Positions 44,349 through 53,434 of a DNA stretch of 64,000 nt are shown here, in pieces. Made by a program: the position numbers and the translations under genes. The DNA comes from Pseudomonas solani (lineage in GTDB: Bacteria > Pseudomonadota > Gammaproteobacteria > Pseudomonadales > Pseudomonadaceae). The notes below the pieces were generated by a model, which saw nothing but the letters and a program-made list of their open reading frames with translations, searched no databases and was not told the origin of the DNA. The stretch covers positions 2,874,501 through 2,938,500 of the forward strand of contig NZ_AP023081.1 of assembly GCF_026072635.1 (NCBI RefSeq), given 5' to 3'. Within the stretch, counting starts at the first letter, position 1, and each line of letters begins with the position of its first letter.

Positions 44349-44881
44349 CACCGGTTCTGCTGGGCCTGGGCAGCAATATCGGGCGTGAAGAACACCTGCG
44401 GGCCGGCCTCGATGCACTGGCCGGTTTCCTTCATGAGATCCATTGCTCGCCGGTGTTCGAAAGCCAGCCGGTGGGCATCAAGAGCGGACCCTTCTACAAC
44501 CTGGTGGTGGCGGCGACGACCGACCTGCCCCTGATGGAGCTGGACCGCCGCCTCAAATTCATCGAGGCCGACAACGGCCGCTATGCGCCAGATCGCAAGG
44601 GTTTGCCGCTGGACATCGATGTGCTGCTTTACGGCGACCTGGTCGGCAGTTTCGATGGCCTGGCCTTGCCGCGTGCAGAGGTGTTGAAGAACGCGTTCGT
44701 GCTCTGGCCCTTGGCGCTGGTAGCGCCTGAGCGCCTGCACCCGGGTGAGGGGCGCAGCTTCGCGGAGCTTTGGGCAACGGCGCAGATTCAGCAGCAGCTG
44801 TGGCCGGTGCCTTTCGAATGGCAGGGGCGCCAGTTGACGCCCGCCGATCTGCTTCAGGCCTTCCCCGCGCCTTCCTTGTAA
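44339..44881 (+). CDS. folK: HPPK: hydroxymethyldihydropterin pyrophosphokinase
   Basis: The 180-residue protein has the N-terminal LGLGSNIGREEHL and the GLPLDIDVLLYGD motif with the aspartates that hold magnesium-ATP. It transfers pyrophosphate to 6-hydroxymethyl-dihydropterin after FolB. It overlaps folB by 10 bases. Its last 28 bases overlap the end of the convergent cca gene. Confidence 0.95.
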   Translation: MPLTPVLLGLGSNIGREEHLRAGLDALAGFLHEIHCSPVFESQPVGIKSGPFYNLVVAATTDLPLMELDRRLKFIEADNGRYAPDRKGLPLDIDVLLYGDLVGSFDGLALPRAEVLKNAFVLWPLALVAPERLHPGEGRSFAELWATAQIQQQLWPVPFEWQGRQLTPADLLQAFPAPSL

Positions 44882-46086
44882 GCCTTCAGTGCCTTCAGGC
44901 GCTCGAGCCTGAGCGCTTCGCCCAGTTCGGCCCCCTTGTAGCCCTTTTCCAGCAATGGCTGGACCGCGACTGCACGCGCGGCTTCGGCGGCGCCTCGCAG
45001 GTAGTCGGCCTGGGGGTATTCGCGCTGCTCCAGGCCGTGCCGGCCGCGGGCGTCCATCTTGCAGGCCGCGATGAATTCCTCGAAGCGCTGCGGGCGGCGG
45101 TAGACATCGAAACGGGCGAGCAGCTCTGCCAGGGTCGATGCGCGCAGTTCGGTGGCGCGGTGGGCGTGGGTGTGGAACTCGCCCACCAGCATCGCCAGCT
45201 CCTGGCAGTCCCGGGGTGCCTTGCAGCGCTCGTTGACCTGCTGGATCAGCTTGAGGCCGCGTTGTTCGTGGGCGATGTGCCGGGGCCATTCCTCCTCTGG
45301 CGTCTCGCCCTTGCCCAGGTCGTGCAGCAGGCAGGCCCAGCGCACGGCGAGGGGTTGGTCGTGTTCCGCGCACTGCTGCAGCACCGCCAGAACGTGCAGC
45401 CCTGAGTCCACCTCCGGGTGATGATGCTCGGGCTGGGGCACGCCGAACAGGGCGTCCAGTTCCGGCATCCAGGCCTGCAGTGCACCGCAGTCGCGCAGCA
45501 CCTGGATGAACACGTCCGGGCGCGGCTCCATCAGGGCGCGGGAGATTTCCTTCCAGCTGCGCTCCGCAGTCAGGGCGTCCAGCTCGCCGGATTCGGCGAT
45601 TTCCCGCATCAGTGCGATGGTTTCCGTCGCGACGCTGAAGCCGAGTGGCGCATAGCGGGCGGCGAAGCGGGCCACGCGCAGCACGCGCAGCGGGTCTTCG
45701 GCGAAGGCGGGGGAGACGTGTCGGAGGATGCGTTGCTCAAGGTCGCGCTGGCCGCCATAGGGGTCGACCAGCGTGCCGTGTTCGTCTTCGGCGATGGCGT
45801 TGACGGTGAGGTCGCGGCGGATCAGGTCCTCTTCGAGGCTGACGTCCGGGGTGGCGAAGAAGGTGAAGCCGCCGTAGCCGCGCCCGCTTTTGCGTTCGGT
45901 ACGTGCCAACGCGTATTCCTCGCCGCTCTGCGGGTGGAGGAACACGGGAAAGTCCGCGCCGACCGGCTTGAAGCCCTGTTCGAGCATTTCTTCGGCGGTT
46001 GCGCCGACCACGACCCAGTCCACTTCCGTGACTGGGCGACCCAACAAGCGGTCACGAACCGCGCCGCCCACCTTGTATATCTGCAT
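44854..46086 (-). CDS. cca: Multifunctional CCA-adding enzyme
   Basis: The 410-residue nucleotidyltransferase starts MQIYKVGGAVRDRLLGRPV, carries the DWVVVGA catalytic pair, the RRDLTVNAIA motif, the arm region and a C-terminal HD domain (HDLGKG). It repairs and adds the tRNA 3' CCA. The start at 46086 has GGAGG 5 bases upstream and is preferred over a GTG two codons earlier. It overlaps folK tail to tail and the lipoprotein gene at its start. Confidence 0.97.
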   Translation of the reverse strand: MQIYKVGGAVRDRLLGRPVTEVDWVVVGATAEEMLEQGFKPVGADFPVFLHPQSGEEYALARTERKSGRGYGGFTFFATPDVSLEEDLIRRDLTVNAIAEDEHGTLVDPYGGQRDLEQRILRHVSPAFAEDPLRVLRVARFAARYAPLGFSVATETIALMREIAESGELDALTAERSWKEISRALMEPRPDVFIQVLRDCGALQAWMPELDALFGVPQPEHHHPEVDSGLHVLAVLQQCAEHDQPLAVRWACLLHDLGKGETPEEEWPRHIAHEQRGLKLIQQVNERCKAPRDCQELAMLVGEFHTHAHRATELRASTLAELLARFDVYRRPQRFEEFIAACKMDARGRHGLEQREYPQADYLRGAAEAARAVAVQPLLEKGYKGAELGEALRLERLKALKAYKEGAGKA

Positions 46087-46633
46087 GCTCACCTCCGAGG
46101 GTGCGGAGGATAGCAGCCCGCTCGCTGGCTGCGATGGGGATTTGCCGGGTCAGGGCTTCCACTGCGCTTTGCAGCAGCTCGGCGCTGTCCCAGGCGGGGC
46201 TCAGGCCGGTGCTGGCGATGCCTTCCCAGAGCACCTGGCCATCGAGGTCGGTGATGCGCAGGCGCAGGGTGCCGGTTTCATCACGCAGGCGGTGGATGGC
46301 CTGGTAGGGGCCGAGTGGGCTGGGCGGCGCCTGGTCGACCTTGAACTCCAGCGGTGCGTCCTGCAGGGCCAGCCAGTAGTAGATGCGCAGCTCGGGCGTC
46401 TGGCTTTCGTGATAGCCCCGGGTCGCCAGGCCTTGGCGGAGCAATGGGTCGAGCCGAGCGTAGTGCTCACGGTAGGGGGCTTGGCCGAGCAGCGCCTGTT
46501 CCGGAGGAGCCAGTTGGAAGCTGTGGCGAGCGGTCAGGTCGCCGCCGTCCGGGTGCACCACCTGGATGCTGGGGATGTGGGTGGAGCAGGTGGCCAGGAC
46601 CAGGCACAACAGCAGGACGAGGAACAGGCGCAT
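46052..46633 (-). CDS. DUF4136-type lipoprotein
   Basis: The 193-residue precursor has a lipoprotein signal with lipobox LATC (cysteine 16). The mature part contains YYWLALQDAPLEFKV and LRLRITDLDGQVLWEGIAST, typical of DUF4136 envelope lipoproteins of unknown role. It lies just upstream of cca on the same strand and overlaps the cca start by 35 bases. Conserved at this place in Pseudomonas. Confidence 0.85.
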   Translation of the reverse strand: MRLFLVLLLCLVLATCSTHIPSIQVVHPDGGDLTARHSFQLAPPEQALLGQAPYREHYARLDPLLRQGLATRGYHESQTPELRIYYWLALQDAPLEFKVDQAPPSPLGPYQAIHRLRDETGTLRLRITDLDGQVLWEGIASTGLSPAWDSAELLQSAVEALTRQIPIAASERAAILRTLGGEHADIQGGRRGS

Positions 46634-46653
46634 CGACGCTCTCCATGGGCGAT

Positions 46654-46686
46654 GACCGCATGCTCGGGGGAGCCCGGCATGCGGTC
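46654..46686. other. Strong inverted repeat after spoVR
   Basis: GACCGCATGC and GCATGCGGTC are perfect 10-base arms around a 13-base GC-rich loop, just past the spoVR stop on the minus strand. There is no T-run, so it is either a weak terminator or an mRNA-end stabiliser. Confidence 0.5.
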
Positions 46687-46692
46687 AACCGA

Positions 46693-48258
46693 TCAAATGG
46701 GCGGGATGACCAGGTCCAGGCGGGGGTATTCGCCGTCTTCGCTGCGCTCACCCTTGGGTGGTACGTGGTGGGTGCCGGTGATCTGCTCGCCGTTCATGGT
46801 TTCCAGGTGGATGTCGAAGCCCCAGAGGCGGTGCAGGTGGCGCAGCACCTCCTCGGTGGATTCGCCCAGGGGTTTGCGGTCGTGTTGCTGGTGGCGCAGG
46901 GTCAGGGAGCGGTCGCCACGGCGGTCGACGTTCCAGATCTGCACGTTGGGTTCGCGGTTGCCGAGGTTGTACTGGGCGGCGAGGGTTTCGCGGATCTGCC
47001 GGTAACCGGGTTCGTCATGGATGGCAGGGACCAGCAGCTCGTCCTTCTGGTCGTCGTCGAGGATGCTGAACAGCTTGAAGTCGCGGATCACCTTGGGCGA
47101 GAGGTATTGGAGGATGAAGCTCTCGTCCTTGAAGCTCTTCATGGCGAATTTGATGGTGGAGAGCCAGTCGCCGCCGGCGATGTCGGGGAACCAGCGCTTG
47201 TCTTCCTCGGTGGGCTCCTCGCACATGCGGCGGATGTCGCGGTACATGGCGAAGCCCAGGGCGTAGGGGTTGATGCCGTTGTAGTAGGGGCTGTCGAAGC
47301 CGGGCTGGAATACGACGCTGGTGTGGGACTGGAGGAACTCGAGCATGAAGCCTTCGGTGACCAGGCCTTCGTCGTAGAGGTCGTTCATCAGGGTGTAGTG
47401 CCAGAAGGTCGCCCAGCCTTCGTTCATGACCTGGGTCTGGCGCTGGGGATAGAAGTACTGGGCGATCTTGCGCACGATGCGCACGATCTCGCGCTGCCAG
47501 GGCTCCAGCAGCGGTGCGTGCTTTTCGATGAAGTAGAGAATGTTTTCCTGGGGTTCCGACGGGAAGCGCCGGTTGTCCTTGTCACCGCCCTTGCCCGCAC
47601 CCTTGGGAATGGTGCGCCAGAGGTCGTTGATCTGCTTCTGCAGGTGTTCCTCCCGCTCCTTTTGCCGGCGCCGTTCTTCTTCGGCGGAGATCGGATAGGG
47701 TCGCTTGTAGCGGTCGACGCCGTAGTTCATCAGGGCGTGGCAGGAGTCCAGCAGGTCTTCCACCGCGTCGATGCCGTGGCGCTCCTCGCATTGCATGATG
47801 TACTGCTTGGCGAACACCAGGTAGTCGATGATCGAGCTGGCGTCGGTCCAGGTGCGGAACAGGTAGTTGCCCTTGAAGAAGCTGTTGTGGCCGTAGCAGG
47901 CGTGGGCGATCACCAGTGCCTGCATGGTGATGGTGTTTTCTTCCATCAGGTAGGCGATGCAGGGGTCGGAGTTGATGACGATCTCGTAGGCCAGGCCCAT
48001 CTGCCCGCGGGAGTAGCCTTTCTCGGTGGCCAGGAAGTGCTTGCCGTAGGACCAGTGGTGGTAGCCCAGCGGCATGCCCACCGAGGCGTAGGCATCCATC
48101 ATCTGCTCGGCCGTGATGACTTCGATCTGGTTGGGATAAGTGTCCAGGGCGTAGCGCTCGGCCAGCCGGCTGATCTCGCGGTCGTAGGTGCGGATCAGGT
48201 CGAAGGTCCACTCCGACCCGGTGGAGATGGGTTGCCTTTTCTTCTCTGTGGCAGTCAT
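46693..48258 (-). CDS. SpoVR family protein (YcgB-like)
   Basis: The 521-residue protein has the SpoVR features WTFDLIRTYDREISRLAERY, YPNQIEVITAEQMMDAYASV and GMPLGYHHWSYGKHF. Its biochemical role is unknown, but it is almost always found with prkA and yeaH. The three genes run in the same direction here (prkA, yeaH, spoVR) with an 10-base gap before this one, so they form a stress-related operon. Confidence 0.93.
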   Translation of the reverse strand: MTATEKKRQPISTGSEWTFDLIRTYDREISRLAERYALDTYPNQIEVITAEQMMDAYASVGMPLGYHHWSYGKHFLATEKGYSRGQMGLAYEIVINSDPCIAYLMEENTITMQALVIAHACYGHNSFFKGNYLFRTWTDASSIIDYLVFAKQYIMQCEERHGIDAVEDLLDSCHALMNYGVDRYKRPYPISAEEERRRQKEREEHLQKQINDLWRTIPKGAGKGGDKDNRRFPSEPQENILYFIEKHAPLLEPWQREIVRIVRKIAQYFYPQRQTQVMNEGWATFWHYTLMNDLYDEGLVTEGFMLEFLQSHTSVVFQPGFDSPYYNGINPYALGFAMYRDIRRMCEEPTEEDKRWFPDIAGGDWLSTIKFAMKSFKDESFILQYLSPKVIRDFKLFSILDDDQKDELLVPAIHDEPGYRQIRETLAAQYNLGNREPNVQIWNVDRRGDRSLTLRHQQHDRKPLGESTEEVLRHLHRLWGFDIHLETMNGEQITGTHHVPPKGERSEDGEYPRLDLVIPPI

Positions 48259-48268
48259 GTCACGGCCC

Positions 48269-49540
48269 TCAGGTAACCAGTCGGCGCTGGAAGAGTTCGC
48301 GGAACACGGGGTAGATATCGCCAGGGGAGACGATCTGCTGCTGGGCGAAGGTGTCGGCGAAGGTGTCGCAGACCTGCTCGTATTCGAACCACAGCGCCTG
48401 GTGCTCGCGCGGGGTGATCTCGACGTAGGTGTAGTACTGCACGAAGGGCATGATTTGCTTGATCAGGATGTCCCGGCAGATGGGCGAGTCGTCGTTCCAG
48501 TTGTCGCCGTCCGAGGCCTGTGCTGCATAGATGTTCCATTCGTTGACGGGGTAGCGTTCGGCCATGATCTCCTGCATCAGCTTGAGGGCGCTGGAGACGA
48601 TGGTGCCGCCCGTTTCGCGGGAGTAGAAGAACTCCTCTTCGTCGACCTCGCGGGCGCTGGTGTGGTGACGGATGAACACCACTTCGATCTTGTCGTAGTT
48701 CCGCTTGAGGAACAGGTACAGGAGGATGAAGAAGCGCTTGGCGATGTCCTTGGTCGCCTGGGTCATGGAGCCGGAGACGTCCATCAGGCAGAACATCACG
48801 GCCTTGGAGCTGGGGTTGGGCTGCTTGACCAGCAGGTTGTACTTGAGGTCGAAGGTGTCGAGGAACGGCACCCGTTCGATTCGCGCCCGCAGCTTGAGGA
48901 TCTCCGCTTCCAGTTCCTGGATGTCGCCGAAGTTGTCCGGCTCCTCACACTTGAGCCGGGCAAGTTCTTCCCGCGCCACACGCAGCTTGGCGCGGCTGGA
49001 GCCGGAAAGGGCAATGCGACGGGCATGGGCCGAGCGCAGGGTGCGGATGATATTGATGCGTGAGGGGTTGCCCTCGTTGCTGATGCCGGCGCGTACGGTC
49101 TTGAAGGTGTCGGAGCCGGTGAGATGGCGTTTGACCAGGTTGGGCAGCTCCAGGTCTTCGAACATGAAGTCGAGGAATTCTTCCTGGGTGATCTGGAAAA
49201 CGAACTCGTCCATGCCTTCGCCGGAATTGCTGGCCTTGCCACTGCCGCGTCCGCCGCCACCGCCTTGCGGGCGAGGGATGCGTTCGCCTGTGGTGAATTC
49301 CTTGTTACCCGGGTGAACGATGGTCTGCCGGCCGCCACGGCCGTGATGCAGCACGGGCTCGTCGATGTCGCGGCCGGGAATGCTGATCTGCTCACCATGC
49401 TCCATGTCGGTGATGGAACGGCGGCTGACGGCTTCCTCCACCGCCTTCTTGATGTGGTCGCGGTACCGCCTGAGGAAGCGCTGGCGGTTCACCGTGCTCT
49501 TGTTCTTGCCATTCAGGCGTCGGTCGATCACGTAGCTCAT
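48269..49540 (-). CDS. DUF444 / YeaH family protein
   Basis: The 423-residue protein has an N-terminal region rich in charged residues (NKSTVNRQRFLRRYRDHIKK), a glycine-rich stretch (GGGGRGSGK) and a von Willebrand A-like domain with CLMDVSGSMTQATKDIAKRF, the metal-site motif. It works with the PrkA kinase in nutrient and stress responses in enterobacteria (YeaG/YeaH). It lies 112 bases after prkA, with a repeat pair between them. Confidence 0.93.
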   Translation of the reverse strand: MSYVIDRRLNGKNKSTVNRQRFLRRYRDHIKKAVEEAVSRRSITDMEHGEQISIPGRDIDEPVLHHGRGGRQTIVHPGNKEFTTGERIPRPQGGGGGRGSGKASNSGEGMDEFVFQITQEEFLDFMFEDLELPNLVKRHLTGSDTFKTVRAGISNEGNPSRINIIRTLRSAHARRIALSGSSRAKLRVAREELARLKCEEPDNFGDIQELEAEILKLRARIERVPFLDTFDLKYNLLVKQPNPSSKAVMFCLMDVSGSMTQATKDIAKRFFILLYLFLKRNYDKIEVVFIRHHTSAREVDEEEFFYSRETGGTIVSSALKLMQEIMAERYPVNEWNIYAAQASDGDNWNDDSPICRDILIKQIMPFVQYYTYVEITPREHQALWFEYEQVCDTFADTFAQQQIVSPGDIYPVFRELFQRRLVT

Positions 49541-49557
49541 GGGTGCCCCTCCGGGGC

Positions 49558-49652
49558 AGCTTCAAGCCGCAGGCCGCAAGCCGCAGGTAGAAGCGCAGAG
49601 CATCGGCCCCCGCTCCTTCTTGCCGCTTGAAGCCTGCAGCTTGTGGCTGCAG
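49558..49652. repeat. Inverted pair of short repeats between prkA and yeaH
   Basis: GCTTCAAGCCGCAGGCCGCAAGC on the left and CCGCTTGAAGCCTGCAGCTTG on the right can fold into a stem. It lies inside the presumed prkA-yeaH-spoVR transcript, where it may adjust stability of the upstream mRNA. Confidence 0.5.
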
Positions 49653-51575
49653 TTACTGCGACTTGCGTACCCGCAGGTACCACTCGGACAGCAGGCGAAC
49701 CTGTTTCTCGGTGTAGCCGCGCTCGACCATGCGTTTGACGAAATCGTTGTGCTTCTGCTGCTCGTCCTTGCTGCCCTTGGCGTTGAAGCTGATGACCGGC
49801 AGCAGGTCTTCGGTGTTGGAGAACATTTTCTTCTCGATCACCACCCGCAGCTTCTCGTAGCTGAGCCAGGTGGGGTTCTTGCCGTTGTTGTTGGCCCGGG
49901 CACGCAGCACGAAGTTGACGATCTCGTTGCGGAAGTCTTTCGGGTTGCTGATGCCGGCGGGTTTCTCGATCTTCTCCAGCTCTTCGTTGAGGGCGACGCG
50001 GTTGAGGATCTCGCCGGTTTCCGGATCCCGGTATTCCTGATCCTGGATCCAGAAGTCGGCATAGAGCACGTAGCGATCGAAGATGTTCTGGCCATACTCG
50101 CTGTAGGACTCGAGGTAGGCGGTCTGGATTTCCTTGCCGATGAACTCGATGTAGCGCGGTGCCAGGTACTCCTTGATGAAGCGCAGGTAGCGCTCACGCA
50201 CCTCGGCGGGGAATTGTTCCTGCTCGATCTGCTGTTCCAGCACGTAGAGCAGGTGAACCGGGTTGGCGGCGACCTCGTGCGGATCGAAGTTGAACACCTT
50301 GGAGAGGATCTTGAAGGCGAAGCGGGTGGAGAGGCCGTTCATGCCCTCGTCGACGCCGGCGGCGTCGCGGTATTCCTGGATCGACTTGGCCTTGGGATCG
50401 GTGTCCTTGAGGTTCTCGCCGTCGTAGACGCGCATCTTCGAGTAGATATTGGAGTTCTCCGGCTCTTTGAGACGCGAGAGGGCGGAGAACTGCGCGAGCA
50501 TCTTCAGGGTGTCGGGTGCGCAGTGGGCGTTGGCCAGGGAGCTGTTGGCCAGCAGCTTGTCGTAGATCTTGATCTCATCGTTGACGCGCAGGCAATAGGG
50601 CACCTTGACGATGTAGATCCGGTCGATGAATGCCTCATTGTTCTTGTTGTTGCGGAAGCTGTGCCATTCCGATTCGTTGGAGTGGGCCAGCAGGATGCCC
50701 TGGAACGGAATCGCCCCGAGGCCCTCGGTGCTGTTGTAGTTGCCTTCCTGGGTGGCGGTCAGCAGCGGGTGCAGCACCTTGATCGGCGCCTTGAACATCT
50801 CGACGAACTCCATCAGGCCCTGGTTGGCCCGGCACAGAGCGCCCGAGTAGCTGTAGGCGTCGGCGTCGTTCTGCGGGAATTCCTCCAGCTTGCGGATATC
50901 CACCTTGCCCACCAGGGCAGAGATGTCCTGGTTGTTCTCGTCACCGGGCTCGGTCTTGGCCACGGCGATCTGGTTGAGGATGGAGGGGTAGAGCTTGACC
51001 ACGCGGAACTGGCTGATATCGCCGCCGAACTCGGCGAGGCGCTTGGTTGCCCAGGGCGACATGATGGTGGAGAGGTAGCGCCGGGGAATGCCGTAGTCCT
51101 CTTCGAGGATGGCGCCGTCTTCGGTGGCATTGAACAGCCCGAGGGGCGACTCGAACACCGGAGAGCCCTTGATGGCATAGAAGGGCACTTTCTCGATCAG
51201 CTGCTTGAGCTTCTCGGCCAGGGAGGATTTGCCGCCGCCCACCGGACCCAGGAGGTAGAGGATCTGCTTCTTCTCTTCCAGGCCCTGGGCGCCGTGGCGG
51301 AAGAAGGCGACGATCTGGTCGATGCAGTCTTCCATGCCGTGGAAGTCGGCGAAGGCCGGGTAACGGCGAATCACCTTGTTGGAGAAGATCCGTGACAGCC
51401 TCGAGTCGGTGGAGGTGTCCAACAGCTCCGGCTCACCGATGGCCATCAGCATCCGTTCGGCTGCGGTGGCATAGGCGCTGCGGTCCTGCTTGCACAGGTC
51501 GAGATATTCCTGAAGGGAATATTCCTCCTGGCGGGTCGCCTCGAAGCGTTGTTGGAAGTGGCTGAAAATGCTCAT
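49653..51575 (-). CDS. prkA: PrkA serine protein kinase (YeaG)
   Basis: The 640-residue protein has an N-terminal AAA-type ATPase domain (LLGPVGGGKSSLAEKL at about residue 107, then FYAIKGSPVFESPLGLF) and the PrkA C-terminal kinase-like domain. The family is linked to stationary-phase and nitrogen stress in E. coli (YeaG). It is the first gene of the prkA-yeaH-spoVR operon. The 278 bases upstream, up to glpE, hold a direct repeat AGTCAGCCGA (51631 and 51643) but no promoter I can name with confidence. Confidence 0.95.
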   Translation of the reverse strand: MSIFSHFQQRFEATRQEEYSLQEYLDLCKQDRSAYATAAERMLMAIGEPELLDTSTDSRLSRIFSNKVIRRYPAFADFHGMEDCIDQIVAFFRHGAQGLEEKKQILYLLGPVGGGKSSLAEKLKQLIEKVPFYAIKGSPVFESPLGLFNATEDGAILEEDYGIPRRYLSTIMSPWATKRLAEFGGDISQFRVVKLYPSILNQIAVAKTEPGDENNQDISALVGKVDIRKLEEFPQNDADAYSYSGALCRANQGLMEFVEMFKAPIKVLHPLLTATQEGNYNSTEGLGAIPFQGILLAHSNESEWHSFRNNKNNEAFIDRIYIVKVPYCLRVNDEIKIYDKLLANSSLANAHCAPDTLKMLAQFSALSRLKEPENSNIYSKMRVYDGENLKDTDPKAKSIQEYRDAAGVDEGMNGLSTRFAFKILSKVFNFDPHEVAANPVHLLYVLEQQIEQEQFPAEVRERYLRFIKEYLAPRYIEFIGKEIQTAYLESYSEYGQNIFDRYVLYADFWIQDQEYRDPETGEILNRVALNEELEKIEKPAGISNPKDFRNEIVNFVLRARANNNGKNPTWLSYEKLRVVIEKKMFSNTEDLLPVISFNAKGSKDEQQKHNDFVKRMVERGYTEKQVRLLSEWYLRVRKSQ

Positions 51576-51853
51576 TGCGTCACCTCGCTGGATACTGGGA
51601 GCCGGCGGGATCGGATATGCGGGTGCGGGCAGTCAGCCGACGAGTCAGCCGATGAGAAACCCCCAGAACACCTAATGGTCGCTGCCGATGGCCCGGAACC
51701 GGTGTGCCGGCTCTCCCCTTTTGGATGGCCTGACCTAAGAGTAGTTCGGAATCCGGGAGGTCAAGGATGACGGAAGGATAACAAGAGATTGCCGTTCGTC
51801 AGGTCGCGGCGCTAGGCCAGTGATGGCGCGGGATTGCGCCATCGAGAAAATTT

Positions 51854-52183
51854 TTACTCGGCACTGCCCTGGGCGACTTCGCCGGGGTAGGTGGCGCGCC
51901 AGAGCTCGAAGCCACCGTCCAGGCTGTAGACGTCGGAGAAGCCCTGGCCCACGAGGTAGGCGGCGGCTCCCTGGCTGGAGTTGCCGTGGTAGCAGGTGAC
52001 GATCAGGGGCTTGTCGAGGTCGGCCTTGGCGATGAAGTCGGCGAGGGAGTAGTTGTCCAGATGCTGCGAGCCGGTGATGTGGCCATTGGCGTAGCTCTGC
52101 GGGTCACGGATGTCGACCACCTGGGCACCGTGTTCGCGCAGTGCCTGGGCCCGCTCCGGCGGGATGCGTTGGAATTCGCTCAT
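51854..52183 (-). CDS. glpE: Thiosulfate sulfurtransferase GlpE
   Basis: The 109-residue single-domain rhodanese has the active-site loop TCYHGNSSQGAA with the catalytic cysteine, and VVDIRDPQSYANGHI. It moves sulfur from thiosulfate to cyanide or thioredoxin in the cytoplasm. Its ATG overlaps the apaH stop in ATGA, so it is translationally coupled to apaH. Confidence 0.95.
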   Translation of the reverse strand: MSEFQRIPPERAQALREHGAQVVDIRDPQSYANGHITGSQHLDNYSLADFIAKADLDKPLIVTCYHGNSSQGAAAYLVGQGFSDVYSLDGGFELWRATYPGEVAQGSAE

Positions 52184-53004
52184 GCTGTGTTCTCCTCGCA
52201 GCTGCAACGGATGCGTTCGCCGCTGTCGACGTTCAGAAGGGTCATGGCCCCGCCCCAGACACAGCCGGTGTCGAGGGCGAAGAGGCCGGGTTCGTCGCAC
52301 TTGCCTTCCAGGGCCGCCCAATGGCCGAAGATGATCTTCTGACCACGGGTCTTGCGCTCGGCGTGGCTGAACCAGGGCGCGTAGCCAGGGGGGGCGGTGT
52401 CGATGCCCTCCTTGCTCTTGAGGTCCAGGGTGCCGTCGGCCTTGCAGAAGCGCATGCGGGTGAAGCAGTTGGTGATGACGCGCAGGCGGGCAATGCCTTG
52501 CAGGTCTCCATCCCATTTCGCCGGCTCGTTGCCGTACATGCCGTCAAGGAAGAGTGGCAGACGGACATCGTCCCGCAGAACTTCCTCCACCTCGGCCGCG
52601 CGTTTCAGCGCCTTGGCCAGCGTCCAGTTGGGCGGGATGCCGGCGTGGACCATGGCGATGTCGCGCTGCTCGTCATAGTGCATCAGCTTTTGCTGGCGCA
52701 GCCATTCGAGCAGGTCGGCGGCATCGGGTGCTTCGATGATCTCGCGCAGGGTGTCCGATTTCTTCAGGCGCTCGGCATTGTGGGCCGCTGCCAGCAGGTG
52801 CAGATCATGGTTGCCCAGCACGCAGACCAGGCTATCGCGCATGGCGTAGAGGAAACGCAGGGTTTCCAGCGATTTCGGACCACGGTTGACCAGGTCGCCC
52901 ACCAGCCACAGGCGATCGCGAGCGGGGTCGAACGCCACGTGTTCCAGCAGGCATTTCAGTGGATCGAGGCAGCCCTGGAGGTCGCCGACTGCGTACACCG
53001 TCAT
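52180..53004 (-). CDS. apaH: Diadenosine tetraphosphatase, symmetrical
   Basis: The 274-residue metallophosphatase starts MTVYAVGDLQGCLDPLKCLL and has the GDLVNRGP, GNHDLH and VHAGIPP metal motifs. It splits Ap4A into two ADP. It follows apaG by 11 bases and is coupled to glpE. The apaG-apaH pairing downstream of rsmA is standard in gammaproteobacteria. Confidence 0.96.
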   Translation of the reverse strand: MTVYAVGDLQGCLDPLKCLLEHVAFDPARDRLWLVGDLVNRGPKSLETLRFLYAMRDSLVCVLGNHDLHLLAAAHNAERLKKSDTLREIIEAPDAADLLEWLRQQKLMHYDEQRDIAMVHAGIPPNWTLAKALKRAAEVEEVLRDDVRLPLFLDGMYGNEPAKWDGDLQGIARLRVITNCFTRMRFCKADGTLDLKSKEGIDTAPPGYAPWFSHAERKTRGQKIIFGHWAALEGKCDEPGLFALDTGCVWGGAMTLLNVDSGERIRCSCEENTA

Positions 53005-53015
53005 GGGGGCTCCTG

Positions 53016-53396
53016 TCAGTGCAGCGCGCCGGGAACGGCCAGGCGGAAGGGGGCGATCTCGGCGTCGAAGCGTTTACCGTCTTCTGCCACCATCTGGTAG
53101 CTGCCCTGCATGGTGCCGACGCGGGTCGCCATGACCGTGCCGCTGCTGTAGACGTGGCTCGCGCCCGGCTCGATCAGCGGTTGCTGGCCGACGACGCCGG
53201 CACCCCGCACTTCCTGCACATGGCCGTCGCCATCGGTGATCACCCAGTGGCGAGACACCAGCTTGGCCGGCAGCTCACCCTCGTTGCGGATGGTCACGGT
53301 GTAGGAGAACGCGAAGCGGTTTTGCTCGGGCTGCGACTGCTCCGGAAGGAAGCGGGTGGTGACACTGACGGCGACCAGGTAGCGGGAATCGGGCAC
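53016..53396 (-). CDS. apaG: ApaG protein
   Basis: The 126-residue protein has an FnIII-like beta fold with VTTRFLPEQSQPEQNRFAFS, RHWVITDGDGHVQEVRGAGV and GTVMATRVGTMQGSYQM, including the glycine-rich loop of the family. The role is unclear (divalent cations, possibly pyrophosphate binding). It lies between rsmA and apaH on one transcript. Confidence 0.95.
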   Translation of the reverse strand: MPDSRYLVAVSVTTRFLPEQSQPEQNRFAFSYTVTIRNEGELPAKLVSRHWVITDGDGHVQEVRGAGVVGQQPLIEPGASHVYSSGTVMATRVGTMQGSYQMVAEDGKRFDAEIAPFRLAVPGALH

Positions 53397-53434
53397 GGGA
53401 CTGTTCTCTGGAACCAGAATGGAAGTCTAGGGCG

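Noticed and set aside
51690..51725. Possible sigma-54 promoter for prkA (CGGCAC-N5-TTCC on the minus strand)
   Set aside because: The invariant GC of the -12 box is lost, so the match is too weak to annotate even though related yeaG genes can be nitrogen-regulated.
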